The notes below the pieces were generated by a model. That model was not told the origin of the DNA, made no database searches, and saw only the letters and a list, made by a program, of their open reading frames with translations. A DNA stretch of 64,000 nt, from NCBI RefSeq assembly GCF_003011885.1, contig NZ_PXXO01000007.1:62001-126000 (forward strand). The letters run 5' to 3'. The translations under genes and the position numbers were made by a program. Shown here in pieces: positions 17,989 through 26,773 of this stretch. The stretch comes from Cyanobium usitatum str. Tous (GTDB lineage: Bacteria; Cyanobacteriota; Cyanobacteriia; PCC-6307; Cyanobiaceae). Within the stretch, counting starts at the first letter, position 1. The number at the start of each line of letters is the position of its first letter.

Positions 17989-18711
17989 TCAACGACAGCG
18001 CGACGGGTTGGCGTAGGTAAAGGACTGGTAGCGATTCAGGATGCTGCGCACGTCCACACAGCTTCCCCCGTGCTTCCAGAAGGAGTCCATGCCATTTTCC
18101 CTTGGGCTGGATTGGATATAGGTGTATCCCGAAGAGGTAAGACGGCTCTCGACATAGCCGGAATCACCTCCCACCAGATTCTGAAGTTCCGGCACGGGCT
18201 GGCCCTCGGCCCCAGTGGATCCGTTGCTGTGCTTGCCACCAGAGAGCAGAGCTCCAATCAAGGCACCCACGGCAGCCCCAGCCAAGGTGGCTCCAGTGGA
18301 GGTGCTGTGGTGATCGTCAAACTGGGCATTTGGGTTGGTGACTGTGTCTGTTTTCACCGCTAGTTGACGGGTTAATCGGCCGTCGTTCCAGGTGAATCGC
18401 CCCATGCTGCCCTGGTCTTCAAACAGCACATTCTGTTCAATTCCTGAAGGAGTTTCTACATGCAGTTGTTGACGGTTAGGTCCGGAAAACTGGAACCGAT
18501 TTCCGTTCTCCAGGTCGACAACAAAAATGCTGGTTCCTCCATTTTGCTTTTGCTTCACCGTGCAGTAGCCGTTATAGGCTTGGTAGCCATTCTCTTTCAG
18601 CTGGCAACGGCCATTTGCTCTTGCTACGGTTTCGGCTTGGGAGGGAACTGCTAAGGCCGTGCTGGTGATTAAGAGGGCGCCAAGCAGGCCAAACTTGCGT
18701 TTAAAAGACAT
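17989..18711 (-). CDS. Secreted hypothetical protein with glycine-zipper segment
   Basis: A 240-residue protein. It has a signal peptide (MSFKRKFGLLGALLITSTAL, cleavage after SQA) followed by a beta-rich Cys-containing domain (GRCQLKENGYQAYNGYC, then VVDLENGNRFQF). A Gly-zipper (GATLAGAAVGALIGALLSGG) and a C-terminal part with paired Cys (GGSCVDV, PSRCR) follow. The first domain is clearly similar to the C-terminal half of the protein at 26066. It is likely periplasmic or outer-membrane associated. Function unknown. Base composition is lower in GC than the housekeeping genes. Confidence 0.7.
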   Translation of the reverse strand: MSFKRKFGLLGALLITSTALAVPSQAETVARANGRCQLKENGYQAYNGYCTVKQKQNGGTSIFVVDLENGNRFQFSGPNRQQLHVETPSGIEQNVLFEDQGSMGRFTWNDGRLTRQLAVKTDTVTNPNAQFDDHHSTSTGATLAGAAVGALIGALLSGGKHSNGSTGAEGQPVPELQNLVGGDSGYVESRLTSSGYTYIQSSPRENGMDSFWKHGGSCVDVRSILNRYQSFTYANPSRCR

Positions 18712-18829
18712 TGCAGAGTCTATGGTCTCACTAAGTATAAGATGCCTTTAGATTGCTGTTGAAAATGTTAGCTTTTGGTAGCGTTTTCAGCCAGCAATGG
18801 TTTGTGGTTTTTCTGGTCGTCGTGAGCGA

Positions 18830-19990
18830 TCAGGGCCAGCGCCAGGCAGCCCGATCCAGCGCCGATTGGTCGGGTAATACGGTTGCTCCCTGATCCCGTT
18901 TCAACCGCAGCAGCCGACAACCGTCGGTGTGTTCCAGGGCAGAGATCAGGGTCTCGGCGTGGGCGATTACCCACATCTGGGTGCGCTGGGCCACCGTATC
19001 GATCATCCGCGCCAGGGGTGCCAGCAGATCGGGGTGGAGGCTGTTTTCGGGTTCGTTCAGCACCAGCAGGGGTGGCAGCCGCGGGCTAAATAGTGCTGCC
19101 GCCAGCAGCAGATAGCGCAGCGTGCCATCGGAGAGTTCGGCTGCCTCCAGGGGGCGAAGCAGCCCTGGCTGGTGGAGCTGCAGGCGAAAACTGGGCTGGC
19201 TGATGTCCACCGTGAGCCGGGAACCCGGAAAGGCCTCGCCGATGGCAGCCTGCAGGCCCTCGCCATCCCCGATTTCGAAAATCGTCTGCACCGCAGCCGC
19301 AAGATCGCCGCCATCGGCCGCCAACGATGGCGTGCGGGTGGCGAGGCGCGAGAGCCGCGCCGGCGCCTGGCGATCGGTGCGAAAGCTGTCGTAGAAGCGC
19401 CAGCTCAGGATCGTGCGCCGCAGCTGAAACACCTCCGGCGCCTCGAGCGGATCGGAGACAGCTGTGAACAGGCTCTCGTGGGGCGACACCTCCAGGGCCA
19501 GGGGAGTTTGGCTGTTGCCGCAGCGCTCCACCACGGCGCCGTTGCGTTGCACCAACAGGCTGCGCGGGTGAAAGGCCCCGCCAGCCCATATCCATTCCCG
19601 TTTGATCTCTGGATCGAGCAGGAAGGCGCTGGTCTGATCGTCCGCGCGGTAGCCCAGTTCCATTGCGTATGACAACGACTCCCCCGCGAAGCCGAGCCGC
19701 AGCCTGCTTCCCTGGCTGCCCCGCTCCGGGCCAGCCCAAAGCACCGCCGGCAATCCCCCTTCTGCGGCCAGGGTGGCTACCAGATCGCCGCGGGCGGCGG
19801 CGGCCACCAACCCCAGGGCTCGGTAGAGGTTGCTCTTGCCACAGCCGTTGGCGCCGCTCACAACTGTGAGCGGGCCGAGGGGCAGCATCAGCTGCTGCAA
19901 GGAGCGGTAGCCCGCGACGCCCAGATGACTCAGGGCTTCTCCGTGGACGGATGGGGCCACGCGGCAGGGCATCGAGGTTGATATCAGCAT
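18830..19990 (-). CDS. AAA-family ATPase, COG4637-like
   Basis: About 386 residues. It has Walker A GANGCGKSN near residue 45, an ABC-like signature ELSDGTLRY and Walker B LLVLNEPENSLHPDL. The latter is typical of the COG4637/AAA_21 predicted ATPases related to OLD and RecF proteins. VIAHAETLI is the conserved His-containing H-loop equivalent. No nuclease (TOPRIM) domain is attached. Such proteins can act in DNA repair or defence. No partner gene that would decide this is adjacent. ATG 19990 was chosen since the longer frame overlaps the divergent gene. Confidence 0.75.
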   Translation of the reverse strand: MLISTSMPCRVAPSVHGEALSHLGVAGYRSLQQLMLPLGPLTVVSGANGCGKSNLYRALGLVAAAARGDLVATLAAEGGLPAVLWAGPERGSQGSRLRLGFAGESLSYAMELGYRADDQTSAFLLDPEIKREWIWAGGAFHPRSLLVQRNGAVVERCGNSQTPLALEVSPHESLFTAVSDPLEAPEVFQLRRTILSWRFYDSFRTDRQAPARLSRLATRTPSLAADGGDLAAAVQTIFEIGDGEGLQAAIGEAFPGSRLTVDISQPSFRLQLHQPGLLRPLEAAELSDGTLRYLLLAAALFSPRLPPLLVLNEPENSLHPDLLAPLARMIDTVAQRTQMWVIAHAETLISALEHTDGCRLLRLKRDQGATVLPDQSALDRAAWRWP

Positions 19991-19996
19991 GGGGCG

Positions 19997-20395
19997 ATGG
20001 CCCATCGACGTCGATCCCTTCGCTGGCTGGTGTTGCAGCTGGGTCTTGGCCTGGCCTGGATCGGGCTGCTGTCCAGTCGTGCATCGGGCCCGGTGGGGGC
20101 CGGGCTCACGCCAGCTCAGGTGGGGCAGATGCTCCTGCTGGCGGGCTGGCTGCCCAGCGTGGCACTGGCGGTGTGGCAGATGGGGCACCGCAGTTGGCGC
20201 GCCTTGATCGCCAGCGATGTGCTGGGCGCCGGCCTGTTGGTGCTGCTGGCCTGCACCGCCTATTTGCCGCTGTTTTTCTTCAACGTCGTGTGGTTCTTGC
20301 CCCTGGCCCTGCTGCCGCGTGGCGTGATCAGCGAGTTGTTGGCTAGGGGGCTTAGGGCTCTATTGAAGTTCTGCCAGATCGCAATTAAAGGATGA
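19997..20395 (+). CDS. Small membrane protein, hypothetical
   Basis: A 132-residue protein with three probable membrane segments (about 10-27, 42-60 and 75-108) and a basic N-terminus (MAHRRRSLRW). It starts only six bases from the divergent ATPase gene. No family recognised. The AT content rises at its 3' end, where the accessory island appears to begin. Confidence 0.5.
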   Translation: MAHRRRSLRWLVLQLGLGLAWIGLLSSRASGPVGAGLTPAQVGQMLLLAGWLPSVALAVWQMGHRSWRALIASDVLGAGLLVLLACTAYLPLFFFNVVWFLPLALLPRGVISELLARGLRALLKFCQIAIKG

Positions 20396-20738
20396 ACACA
20401 AGGCACTGATGGAGAGTACATTGAGGTGTGAGTTAGTTAGTTAGTGCGCTGATGGCAATCAGCACATCAGATGGCAGCAGCGGCCTCGGCCTCGATTAAG
20501 AACTGCAGGCCCTGGTGCGCCAGTTCAGGGATCAGTTCGCCGGAGGTGCCGCTACCAAGCAGTTGCGCCAGCTCAGTCACAAACTGGGCCACCCATTCCC
20601 CCGCAGGGGCCCTGAGCCCAGGAAGTTACACCACTTGGCGGGCCACCCCCCAATCAGACAAGCGAAAGACCAATGAGACCAACTTGGCAACAGAAGAAGG
20701 CTGGCTACGCTTGCGAAGCATTTATAATTAAAAAAAAT
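20396..20738. other. Non-coding stretch with microrepeat and possible gene remnant
   Basis: About 340 bases without a convincing gene. It holds a four-base tandem repeat (AGTT repeated around 20431-20445) and a short hairpin GCTGAT/ATCAGC at 20448-20463. There is also a minus-strand open stretch (20468-20625) with protein-like composition (EWVAQFVTELAQLLGSG) but no good start, which may be the tail of a decayed gene. The last 40 bases are very AT-rich and probably hold the promoter of the YadA-like gene. Confidence 0.35.
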
Positions 20739-23339
20739 ATGAAGCTTTCCGCAAGAATTGCCTTTCTTTCGCTTCTACATGGCGCATCCTGCATTGCAGT
20801 GGCAGACCAGGCCTTTGGACAATCTCGGATTTACGGGCCCGTCACGAATGTTGAGAATCCAAACAGCTTCATTATTTACCAACAACCCAGTGGGTCACTC
20901 AATCCCAATGCAACGGCGGAGGTAGCCGATGCAAGGGGAGACTATGCAATGGCTATCGGCGCTGGGGCGACCGCTCATGCAATTGAAGCTCTTGCTATTG
21001 GACATCAAACTGAAGCAAGAACGACGCCTTCCGCGCCTACAGTACCAGCGGATGTGGCGGGCAAAGCAATAGCTATCGGGGCGAGAACAGCAGCCTATGA
21101 TACTGGAATTGCAATTGGCGTCTCTTCAGTTGCTGGCGGAGGAGAGGATTTAATACAGTATAGAACCTCTGCAATCGCAATTGGCGTTCAGACTAGCGCA
21201 CGAACAACCGAGTCCATCGCCATAGGCACATTCGCCAGTGTTACTGAACAGAAAGCTCTCAAAGAAAACGCCGATAATTCGATCGCGATTGGACGTTCTG
21301 CTACAATTTCGGGTTCCCAAAACTCGGTTGCTATCGGTCCCGCTGCGACTGTCCTTGGCAACTCCCCTAGTTCCATCGCATTGGGATTCGGGGCCCTCGT
21401 TCGAAAGGGGAATGAGTCAGGCATTGCAATAGGAACTGATGCAATTGCCTTGAGTGGCGAATCAGCGATAGCCATAGGTAAGAATTCCAGTAGTGAAGGC
21501 TTAGGGTCAACTGCAATTGGCTTTCTTTCAAAGGCAGAAAATGGGAGCCTAGCCATGGGAACGTTGGCTGTAGCTGACGGCAAGGCTTCAATAGCCCTGG
21601 GGGAATTCTCTCTCGCCACAGGCGGCCAAGGAAGCATAGCGATTGGCGAGGGGGCTAATGCAAGAAATAGAAATGCCACAGCTATTGGACGCAACTCTTT
21701 ATCGACTTTCTTAAATTCAACAGCACTAGGCGCCGGTGCCATCACCACCCGCAACAATCAGGTTGTAATCGGCACATCTCTAGAGACCGTCACAGCGCCA
21801 AGTGTTGCAGGCATTGGCAACCAATTCTTATTTGCCACTGCAGATGGCACTCTCAATCGCTATACAGGCGCCACAACCATCGGCAGTGATTTGCTGATCA
21901 GTGGCAGTCAGGCCATCGGTGGCAACCTCACGGTAGGTGGAGATGTTGTTTTCAACAACTACAAAAATACAAATCCGGGCAGTGGTACAACCTTCCTCTC
22001 AACCGATGCCAACGGCAAAGTCGCTTTAGCCGCCATCCCCAACGGCACCACCTTTTGCACCCTAGTAGGCGCCAATTCATCCTGCTATGGCCCCAATGCT
22101 GAGGCCAAAGGTGCCTTTGACACTGCCATTGGAGCGAACAGCAGAGCAGATGCAGCACTCGGCTCTACAGCCCTCGGAGCCGAAACCAATGCCTCTGGAA
22201 ATGGGTCTACCGCCATTGGCGTCCTCGCCAAATCCCAGGGCGAAGGCTCCCTCGCCGTTGGTTTCGCTGCTAACTCCACAGCCGAAGATGGTATCGCCAT
22301 TGGCTCCAATGCCCTGGCCAATGGCTTCAATGCCTTTGCCTTCGGCACGGGCGCTGTGGCCAATGGCCGAAACGTCACCGCCATTGGTTTCGGTGCACGT
22401 GCTGAAGGCTTCAATACCAATTCCCTCGCGCTCGGCACTGGTTCGCTCGCCAGCGGGACGGATGTGACTGCTCTTGGTGCCGGAGCCACGGCAACAGGAG
22501 TACGGGCCACCGCCATCGGTGCCGGTGCCATCACCACCCGCAACAATCAGGTTGTGATCGGCACACAGCAAGATGATGTCACCATGCCAGGCCTCTCCGG
22601 CTCGGGCACTGACTTGGTGGCAGCCAACAATGACGGCACCCTGCAACGCTCATCCGTCTCGTTGCAACAGGTCGATCAAGCGGTCAACACCACCATTCCC
22701 AAGCTGGAATCGGCAGTTAGCGGCCTTGGCCAAGCCGTCGAATCGGTTGGTGCCATCGCCTCCGCCATGTCAGCCGTTCCGCAGGTTTCTCTCATGGAAG
22801 ACGAGCCCATGCGCTGCGGCGTGGGCACGGGTGGCTATGGATCCGAGTATGCGATTTCTGCCGGTTGTGCAGTTCGCATCGCCGACCGCCTGCACCTCAA
22901 CGGCGCGCTTGCTTACGCACCCTCCGTCAACTATCAGTACGGGTCAACACCGTCTGTGGCTGGTCGCCTCGGCTTCTCCTTCCCCCTAGGTCGCATCGCC
23001 AAGCCCTCTAGCAAACCAACAGCCGAGGCTTCCAAAGAACTTTCCAATGTTCAAGGAACCATTCAAAAGATTCAAGCAGAAGTCAAATCCCGCGACAACC
23101 AAATCGGCATCCTCAAAACTCAGCTCGACAAGCTGCTCAAGGCTCAACACTCTGAAACGAGCACACCCAGCAGCAAGGCAACGACAGAGCTGATCGCAAC
23201 ATTCATGAGCAGAATTGAACAGCTTGAAAATCGCCTAGCCGAACAAGAACTTATTTCCCAACGTGCCATGGAACAGCTCAAATCACTTGTAGGCAGCGCC
23301 CCTCTAGGGATGGGGGCCATCAGCAAAGTAAACCGCTGA
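20739..23339 (+). CDS. YadA-like trimeric autotransporter-type surface protein with C-terminal coiled-coil extension
   Basis: An 866-residue protein. The signal peptide starts MKLSARIAFLSLLHG and cleaves near FGQ. Two blocks of YadA head repeats of the SIAIGxxA type follow (residues about 60-345 and 450-610), each ending in GAITTRNNQVVIGT. A neck/coiled-coil region (about 620-680) leads to a YadA-anchor-like segment (VGAIASAMSAVPQVS to LGFSFPLG, about 680-750). Unlike classical trimeric autotransporters it does not stop there: about 110 residues of predicted coiled coil follow. ATG 20739 is chosen for the signal peptide. It is probably an adhesin or surface layer component. Confidence 0.8.
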   Translation: MKLSARIAFLSLLHGASCIAVADQAFGQSRIYGPVTNVENPNSFIIYQQPSGSLNPNATAEVADARGDYAMAIGAGATAHAIEALAIGHQTEARTTPSAPTVPADVAGKAIAIGARTAAYDTGIAIGVSSVAGGGEDLIQYRTSAIAIGVQTSARTTESIAIGTFASVTEQKALKENADNSIAIGRSATISGSQNSVAIGPAATVLGNSPSSIALGFGALVRKGNESGIAIGTDAIALSGESAIAIGKNSSSEGLGSTAIGFLSKAENGSLAMGTLAVADGKASIALGEFSLATGGQGSIAIGEGANARNRNATAIGRNSLSTFLNSTALGAGAITTRNNQVVIGTSLETVTAPSVAGIGNQFLFATADGTLNRYTGATTIGSDLLISGSQAIGGNLTVGGDVVFNNYKNTNPGSGTTFLSTDANGKVALAAIPNGTTFCTLVGANSSCYGPNAEAKGAFDTAIGANSRADAALGSTALGAETNASGNGSTAIGVLAKSQGEGSLAVGFAANSTAEDGIAIGSNALANGFNAFAFGTGAVANGRNVTAIGFGARAEGFNTNSLALGTGSLASGTDVTALGAGATATGVRATAIGAGAITTRNNQVVIGTQQDDVTMPGLSGSGTDLVAANNDGTLQRSSVSLQQVDQAVNTTIPKLESAVSGLGQAVESVGAIASAMSAVPQVSLMEDEPMRCGVGTGGYGSEYAISAGCAVRIADRLHLNGALAYAPSVNYQYGSTPSVAGRLGFSFPLGRIAKPSSKPTAEASKELSNVQGTIQKIQAEVKSRDNQIGILKTQLDKLLKAQHSETSTPSSKATTELIATFMSRIEQLENRLAEQELISQRAMEQLKSLVGSAPLGMGAISKVNR

Positions 23340-23387
23340 TTTACTGCTGCTGATCCAGCTCACCCCTCATTCCTTGACATCGCCAAT

Positions 23388-23726
23388 ATGAATCACGCCT
23401 TTCTCCTAGTCGCTACACTTTTAGGCTCTGCAATCACAAGCCTCGTGGCGTTTACTCCAGGCCACGCACAAAGCAATCCTGCGAATGCGCAGCCAACCAA
23501 ACAATTCAGCGATGGATTTATCAAAGGCTGCCTCCAAAGCAAGACAGTTGACGTCAAGAACCTGGCCAAGTACTGCACATGCATGGCCAGGAGCTATGAA
23601 ACTCGCTACGATGTCGCAACCCTGTCGGCCATTGCTCAACTGTCCGGCAATGTTGGCCCGCAGGGCCCGGCCTTGGTGAATCTGATGATGGCTCCAGAAG
23701 CAAGGGCTTGCTCTAACAAGAGCTGA
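23388..23726 (+). CDS. Small secreted Cys-containing protein, hypothetical
   Basis: A 112-residue protein with a signal peptide (hydrophobic core LLVATLLGSAITSLVAF, cleavage near HAQ). The mature domain of about 80 residues has four Cys (GCLQSK, YCTCMA, ACSNKS) that could form two disulfides. It lies 48 bases after the YadA-like gene in the same direction, so it may be co-expressed. A periplasmic helper role is only a guess. No family recognised. Confidence 0.6.
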   Translation: MNHAFLLVATLLGSAITSLVAFTPGHAQSNPANAQPTKQFSDGFIKGCLQSKTVDVKNLAKYCTCMARSYETRYDVATLSAIAQLSGNVGPQGPALVNLMMAPEARACSNKS

Positions 23727-23746
23727 AACAGCATGTTACTCAACTG

Positions 23747-25474
23747 ATGCAAACCCCTCTGGTGGTGATCAAGCGCCTGAGAAGTCTGCAGCGATGGCTC
23801 TGTGCCCTGGCCACCTGTTTGGCGGTGCTGGTGCTGATCCAGCCCTTACGGGCTGAACCGGTTACTCCAGCTCAAGCCAGACCCACTGATGTGAGTTCGC
23901 AACACACGGGTAGCTTTGAAGTGGCGCCGGTGCGCATCCTCGGCGTTCCTGCCCTAGTGGTGGCTTCACCAGAACTGCCGGGCAGCGGATCGGTGGTGAG
24001 TGCCCAGCGCCGCGCCGAGGTGATTGAAGGCAACCTGAGCTTGCTCTATGCCAACCAGAGCCTTTGCACGCAAGCCGAACAGCTCTCGGAAACCATCCTG
24101 GAACGCCTAGTGCTGGGCGGCCCACGAGAGCAGCAGCTCTGCAGTGGCGATCCCTGGGCCGTGCACGGTTCCGCGGACCAGTTGGTGGTGGAGCGCGTCG
24201 CTGGTCCTGCGGGCAGCGTGTTGCTGCAAGCCCGCCTGCCTGGGCGCGCCGTTCCGTTGCCGCTGCTCACGGTGACTGCAGCGGATGGGCAGCTGCATGG
24301 CTTCACGCCCCAGCAGCTGGCCAATCAGTGGCAATCAGTGCTGCAACGGCGGCTTCGTCATGCCAGGCGCACGATGCAGCCCGATCAGCTTGGTCTGCGG
24401 ATCCGCGTGACTGTGGCCGTTGAGCTGTTCCTGCTCCTCACCACGGCGCTCACCCTGCAGCTGTGGAACCGGTTACGCCGACAGTTGAGCGAACGGTGGA
24501 CGCCACAACCGCAACGTGCCCCACGTGCTCAGCAGTCCACACCTTGGCTGCTTTTGGCGAGCCGGATCAGCTTTGTGCTGGTGCTGCTGCAAGGGCTGGC
24601 CATGGTGGGTTTTGCCGTGGCGGCGATTCCGGGCCGCATCCCGCTGGCGCTTGGGCTGCTGCTGCAACCGCTCGACATCCTCACCAAGGCAGCCGCCGTA
24701 GGCGCCGTGGTGCTGGCGCTGCGCCTGCTGCTCCGTCTGTTGCTACGGCAATGGCGCAGCAGCCCCAATGTGCCAGCTGAACTGCAGGCGCGGCGTGAGC
24801 AGCGTTCTCTCAACCTGCTGCAGGCCGGACAGCGTCTGCTCAGCCTGTCAGGTGTGGTGGTGCTACTGGCGCTGGTGATCAGCGGAATCCCCGGACTCGC
24901 CGCCACGCCGGTGGCGTCGTGGCTGGCCGGCGGTGCAGTCCTCGGTGCCCTAGCCCTGGTGTTTCAGGGACTGCTGCGGGATTTTGCAGCAGGAGTTGTT
25001 GTGCTCATTGAAGACCACTACGCCGTTGGTGACTGGGTACAGGTGGATGCCCTCGAGGGAACCGTCGAAGACGTTGGCATCCTCACCACCGAGCTGCGTG
25101 CCTTGGATCAGCGTGTGGTAGTGATCCCCAACAGCCGCTGTGAACAGGTGGTCAATCACACCCGGATTCGCTCTGGTGTGGAGCTCGTGGTTCCCCTCCC
25201 ACCGAGAAGTCCTCAGCTTGAGCGCGTGCTGAGCGTGCTCGCAGAAGAATGTGTGCTGTTTGCCGCCAAGCCGGAATGGAAGGATCTTCTGCTGGAACCA
25301 CCGCTGATCCGTGGTGTCAAGCGGATCACCCCTCTGGCTGTCGAACTAAGCGTGCTGCTGATCACCCGAACCGGTGCTCAGTGGGCCGCCGAACGTGCCT
25401 TACTCACGCAGATCGTGGCGAGGATGGAGCGTGAAGCGTTGCCCCTGGCTCAAGATGAAACCATGACCAGCTGA
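23747..25474 (+). CDS. Mechanosensitive ion channel family protein (MscS)
   Basis: A 575-residue protein. The signal-like N-terminus is followed by a periplasmic region of about 180 residues and then four to five membrane helices. The MscS domain comes last: LALVFQGLLRDFAAGVVVLI forms the pore helix, EDHYAVGDWV opens the beta domain, and VVIPNSRCEQVVNHTR is the conserved beta-domain motif. The long N-terminal part resembles the extended MscS homologs rather than the 286-residue MscS. It is expected in the plasma membrane, releasing solutes on osmotic downshock. Confidence 0.85.
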   Translation: MQTPLVVIKRLRSLQRWLCALATCLAVLVLIQPLRAEPVTPAQARPTDVSSQHTGSFEVAPVRILGVPALVVASPELPGSGSVVSAQRRAEVIEGNLSLLYANQSLCTQAEQLSETILERLVLGGPREQQLCSGDPWAVHGSADQLVVERVAGPAGSVLLQARLPGRAVPLPLLTVTAADGQLHGFTPQQLANQWQSVLQRRLRHARRTMQPDQLGLRIRVTVAVELFLLLTTALTLQLWNRLRRQLSERWTPQPQRAPRAQQSTPWLLLASRISFVLVLLQGLAMVGFAVAAIPGRIPLALGLLLQPLDILTKAAAVGAVVLALRLLLRLLLRQWRSSPNVPAELQARREQRSLNLLQAGQRLLSLSGVVVLLALVISGIPGLAATPVASWLAGGAVLGALALVFQGLLRDFAAGVVVLIEDHYAVGDWVQVDALEGTVEDVGILTTELRALDQRVVVIPNSRCEQVVNHTRIRSGVELVVPLPPRSPQLERVLSVLAEECVLFAAKPEWKDLLLEPPLIRGVKRITPLAVELSVLLITRTGAQWAAERALLTQIVARMEREALPLAQDETMTS

Positions 25475-25514
25475 TGGATCTTCATATCCAACAGCGCGTG
25501 GCAGACGACTCCTC

Positions 25515-25538
25515 CAGTTGGCTCCCTTCCGCCAACTG
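25515..25538. terminator. Hairpin between convergent genes
   Basis: CAGTTGGC (25515-25522) and GCCAACTG (25531-25538) make a perfect 8-bp stem with an 8-base loop. It lies between the end of the MscS gene and the end of the minus-strand gene at 25586. A T run is absent. Confidence 0.5.
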
Positions 25539-25585
25539 AGCCAGGGAAACCCAGCTCAATCTCAGGGCTTAACGACTCAGGCCTC

Positions 25586-25939
25586 TCACTCGAGTATGCG
25601 AGCTGGCGCCTTGCACAGCCATGTCTGGGCCACGCCCTTGGCGGAGAGGAACGGCGCGTCGTAAAAGCTCGGGCGGCCTTGGGCACTGTCGCTGTTCTGC
25701 ACGCGCCATTGCTCACGTTCACAGCTCACCGTGAGCGTGAGCGAGCCGCCGCCAGGCTGGGCCACGCGGAAAAAGCGAACGCCGTCGTACAGGCCCATTG
25801 GCTTGGCCTGCAGCTGCTTAAGCAGAATCGCCAGAGCCTGCGGTGGCTCCGCCCTAGCCTGGAGCGGCATGACCACCACCGCGGTGAGGCAGGCTGCTGC
25901 CGCAACCAGCAGGCGCCTTGCTTGGCTTGAAGACGTCAT
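25586..25939 (-). CDS. Small secreted protein, hypothetical
   Basis: A 117-residue protein with a signal peptide (RRLLVAAAACLTAVVVMPLQ, cleavage after ARA). The mature part has a possible disulfide (SCEREQW and TWLCKA) and a beta-rich pattern (GGGSLTLTVSCE). ATG 25939 is the natural start for the signal peptide; earlier in-frame ATGs exist. No family recognised. Confidence 0.6.
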   Translation of the reverse strand: MTSSSQARRLLVAAAACLTAVVVMPLQARAEPPQALAILLKQLQAKPMGLYDGVRFFRVAQPGGGSLTLTVSCEREQWRVQNSDSAQGRPSFYDAPFLSAKGVAQTWLCKAPARILE

Positions 25940-26065
25940 CTCAGAGCCCATGAGTTGAAGGAATTCTGACGAACCAGCCGGCAGTCTCAGCGAAAGACCT
26001 ATCCCGAGACAGGCCACGCCCTAAATCCACATTTAGCCTTAATTGAGATTTTCTGGCCTGTCAAC

Positions 26066-26773
26066 TTGAAACAATTCGTTCTCCTATTGAGTGCGACACT
26101 GCCGCTTGTTATCAACAGCGCAGCTCTGGCCCAACCCGCTGGTCTCAGCTACCCACGCCAGGGCGTGGTGTGTGATTCAGTTGGCCGCACTTGCTACGAC
26201 AGCTACGGCCCCTCAATTGGCATCACTGCTGATGTGTATGGCCAGGGAGCTGCTAACAACCTCACTGCCAACCTCAACCAAACCAACAGTCGCGATTTCC
26301 GCCTGAGCACCGGCCAGGCCTGCAGCGTGCCCAGGCGAACTTGTTGGAATGATGGCTGGAGCGCAACAAAGGTGGCACCCGGACTGACCCAGCAACTCTT
26401 CGGCAGCAACAGTGCCAATGGGCAGCCCTTACAGCCGCAAAAGATCAGTGGCACTGGGCTCTGCAGCCTGAGCCGCAGCGGCCAGCGCATTTTCGACGGC
26501 ACATGCAGGCTCAAGCAGGTGCGCAAGGGCGACCAGAACCTCTACGAGGTGCAACTGCAGAATGGCAGTAACTACGTCTTTCGACAGAACGGCAGTCAAT
26601 ACCAAATTCGTGATGGCTTCGGCGGCATCTGGCCAGTGACTTTCATCGACCACGGCAACACCGGCATTTTCCGCTTCGGCGACTACAAACTCGTCGCCAC
26701 TCAGGAGTCTTCCAACCGCAATGCCGCCGTTGGCAGCGCCATCGGCAACCTCCTCAATGCACTCTTCCAGTAA
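26066..26773 (+). CDS. Secreted two-domain protein, YcgJ/Fels-1-like N-terminus
   Basis: A 235-residue protein starting at TTG 26066 with a signal peptide (LLLSATLPLVINSAALAQ). Residues about 30-115 resemble the YcgJ (Fels-1 prophage protein-like) domain: VVCDSVGRTCYDSYG and ACSVPRRTCWNDGW are its paired-Cys blocks. The second half (GLCSLSRSGQRIFDGTC, LQNGSNYVFRQNG, DHGNTGIFRFGDY) is homologous to the first domain of the protein at 17989. Probably periplasmic. Its end overlaps the next gene by 17 bases. Confidence 0.65.
   Translation: MKQFVLLLSATLPLVINSAALAQPAGLSYPRQGVVCDSVGRTCYDSYGPSIGITADVYGQGAANNLTANLNQTNSRDFRLSTGQACSVPRRTCWNDGWSATKVAPGLTQQLFGSNSANGQPLQPQKISGTGLCSLSRSGQRIFDGTCRLKQVRKGDQNLYEVQLQNGSNYVFRQNGSQYQIRDGFGGIWPVTFIDHGNTGIFRFGDYKLVATQESSNRNAAVGSAIGNLLNALFQ

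Noticed and set aside
20468-20625. Minus-strand open stretch with protein-like composition
   Set aside because: It follows an in-frame stop and has no good start or ribosome site; it was recorded only as a possible gene remnant within the non-coding stretch.
22077-22646. Minus-strand frames of up to 189 codons
   Set aside because: They mirror the repeats of the YadA-like protein and have no start or family support.
26066-26773. Prophage signature from the Fels-1-like domain
   Set aside because: The domain name is historical; no integrase, capsid, portal or terminase genes are present.
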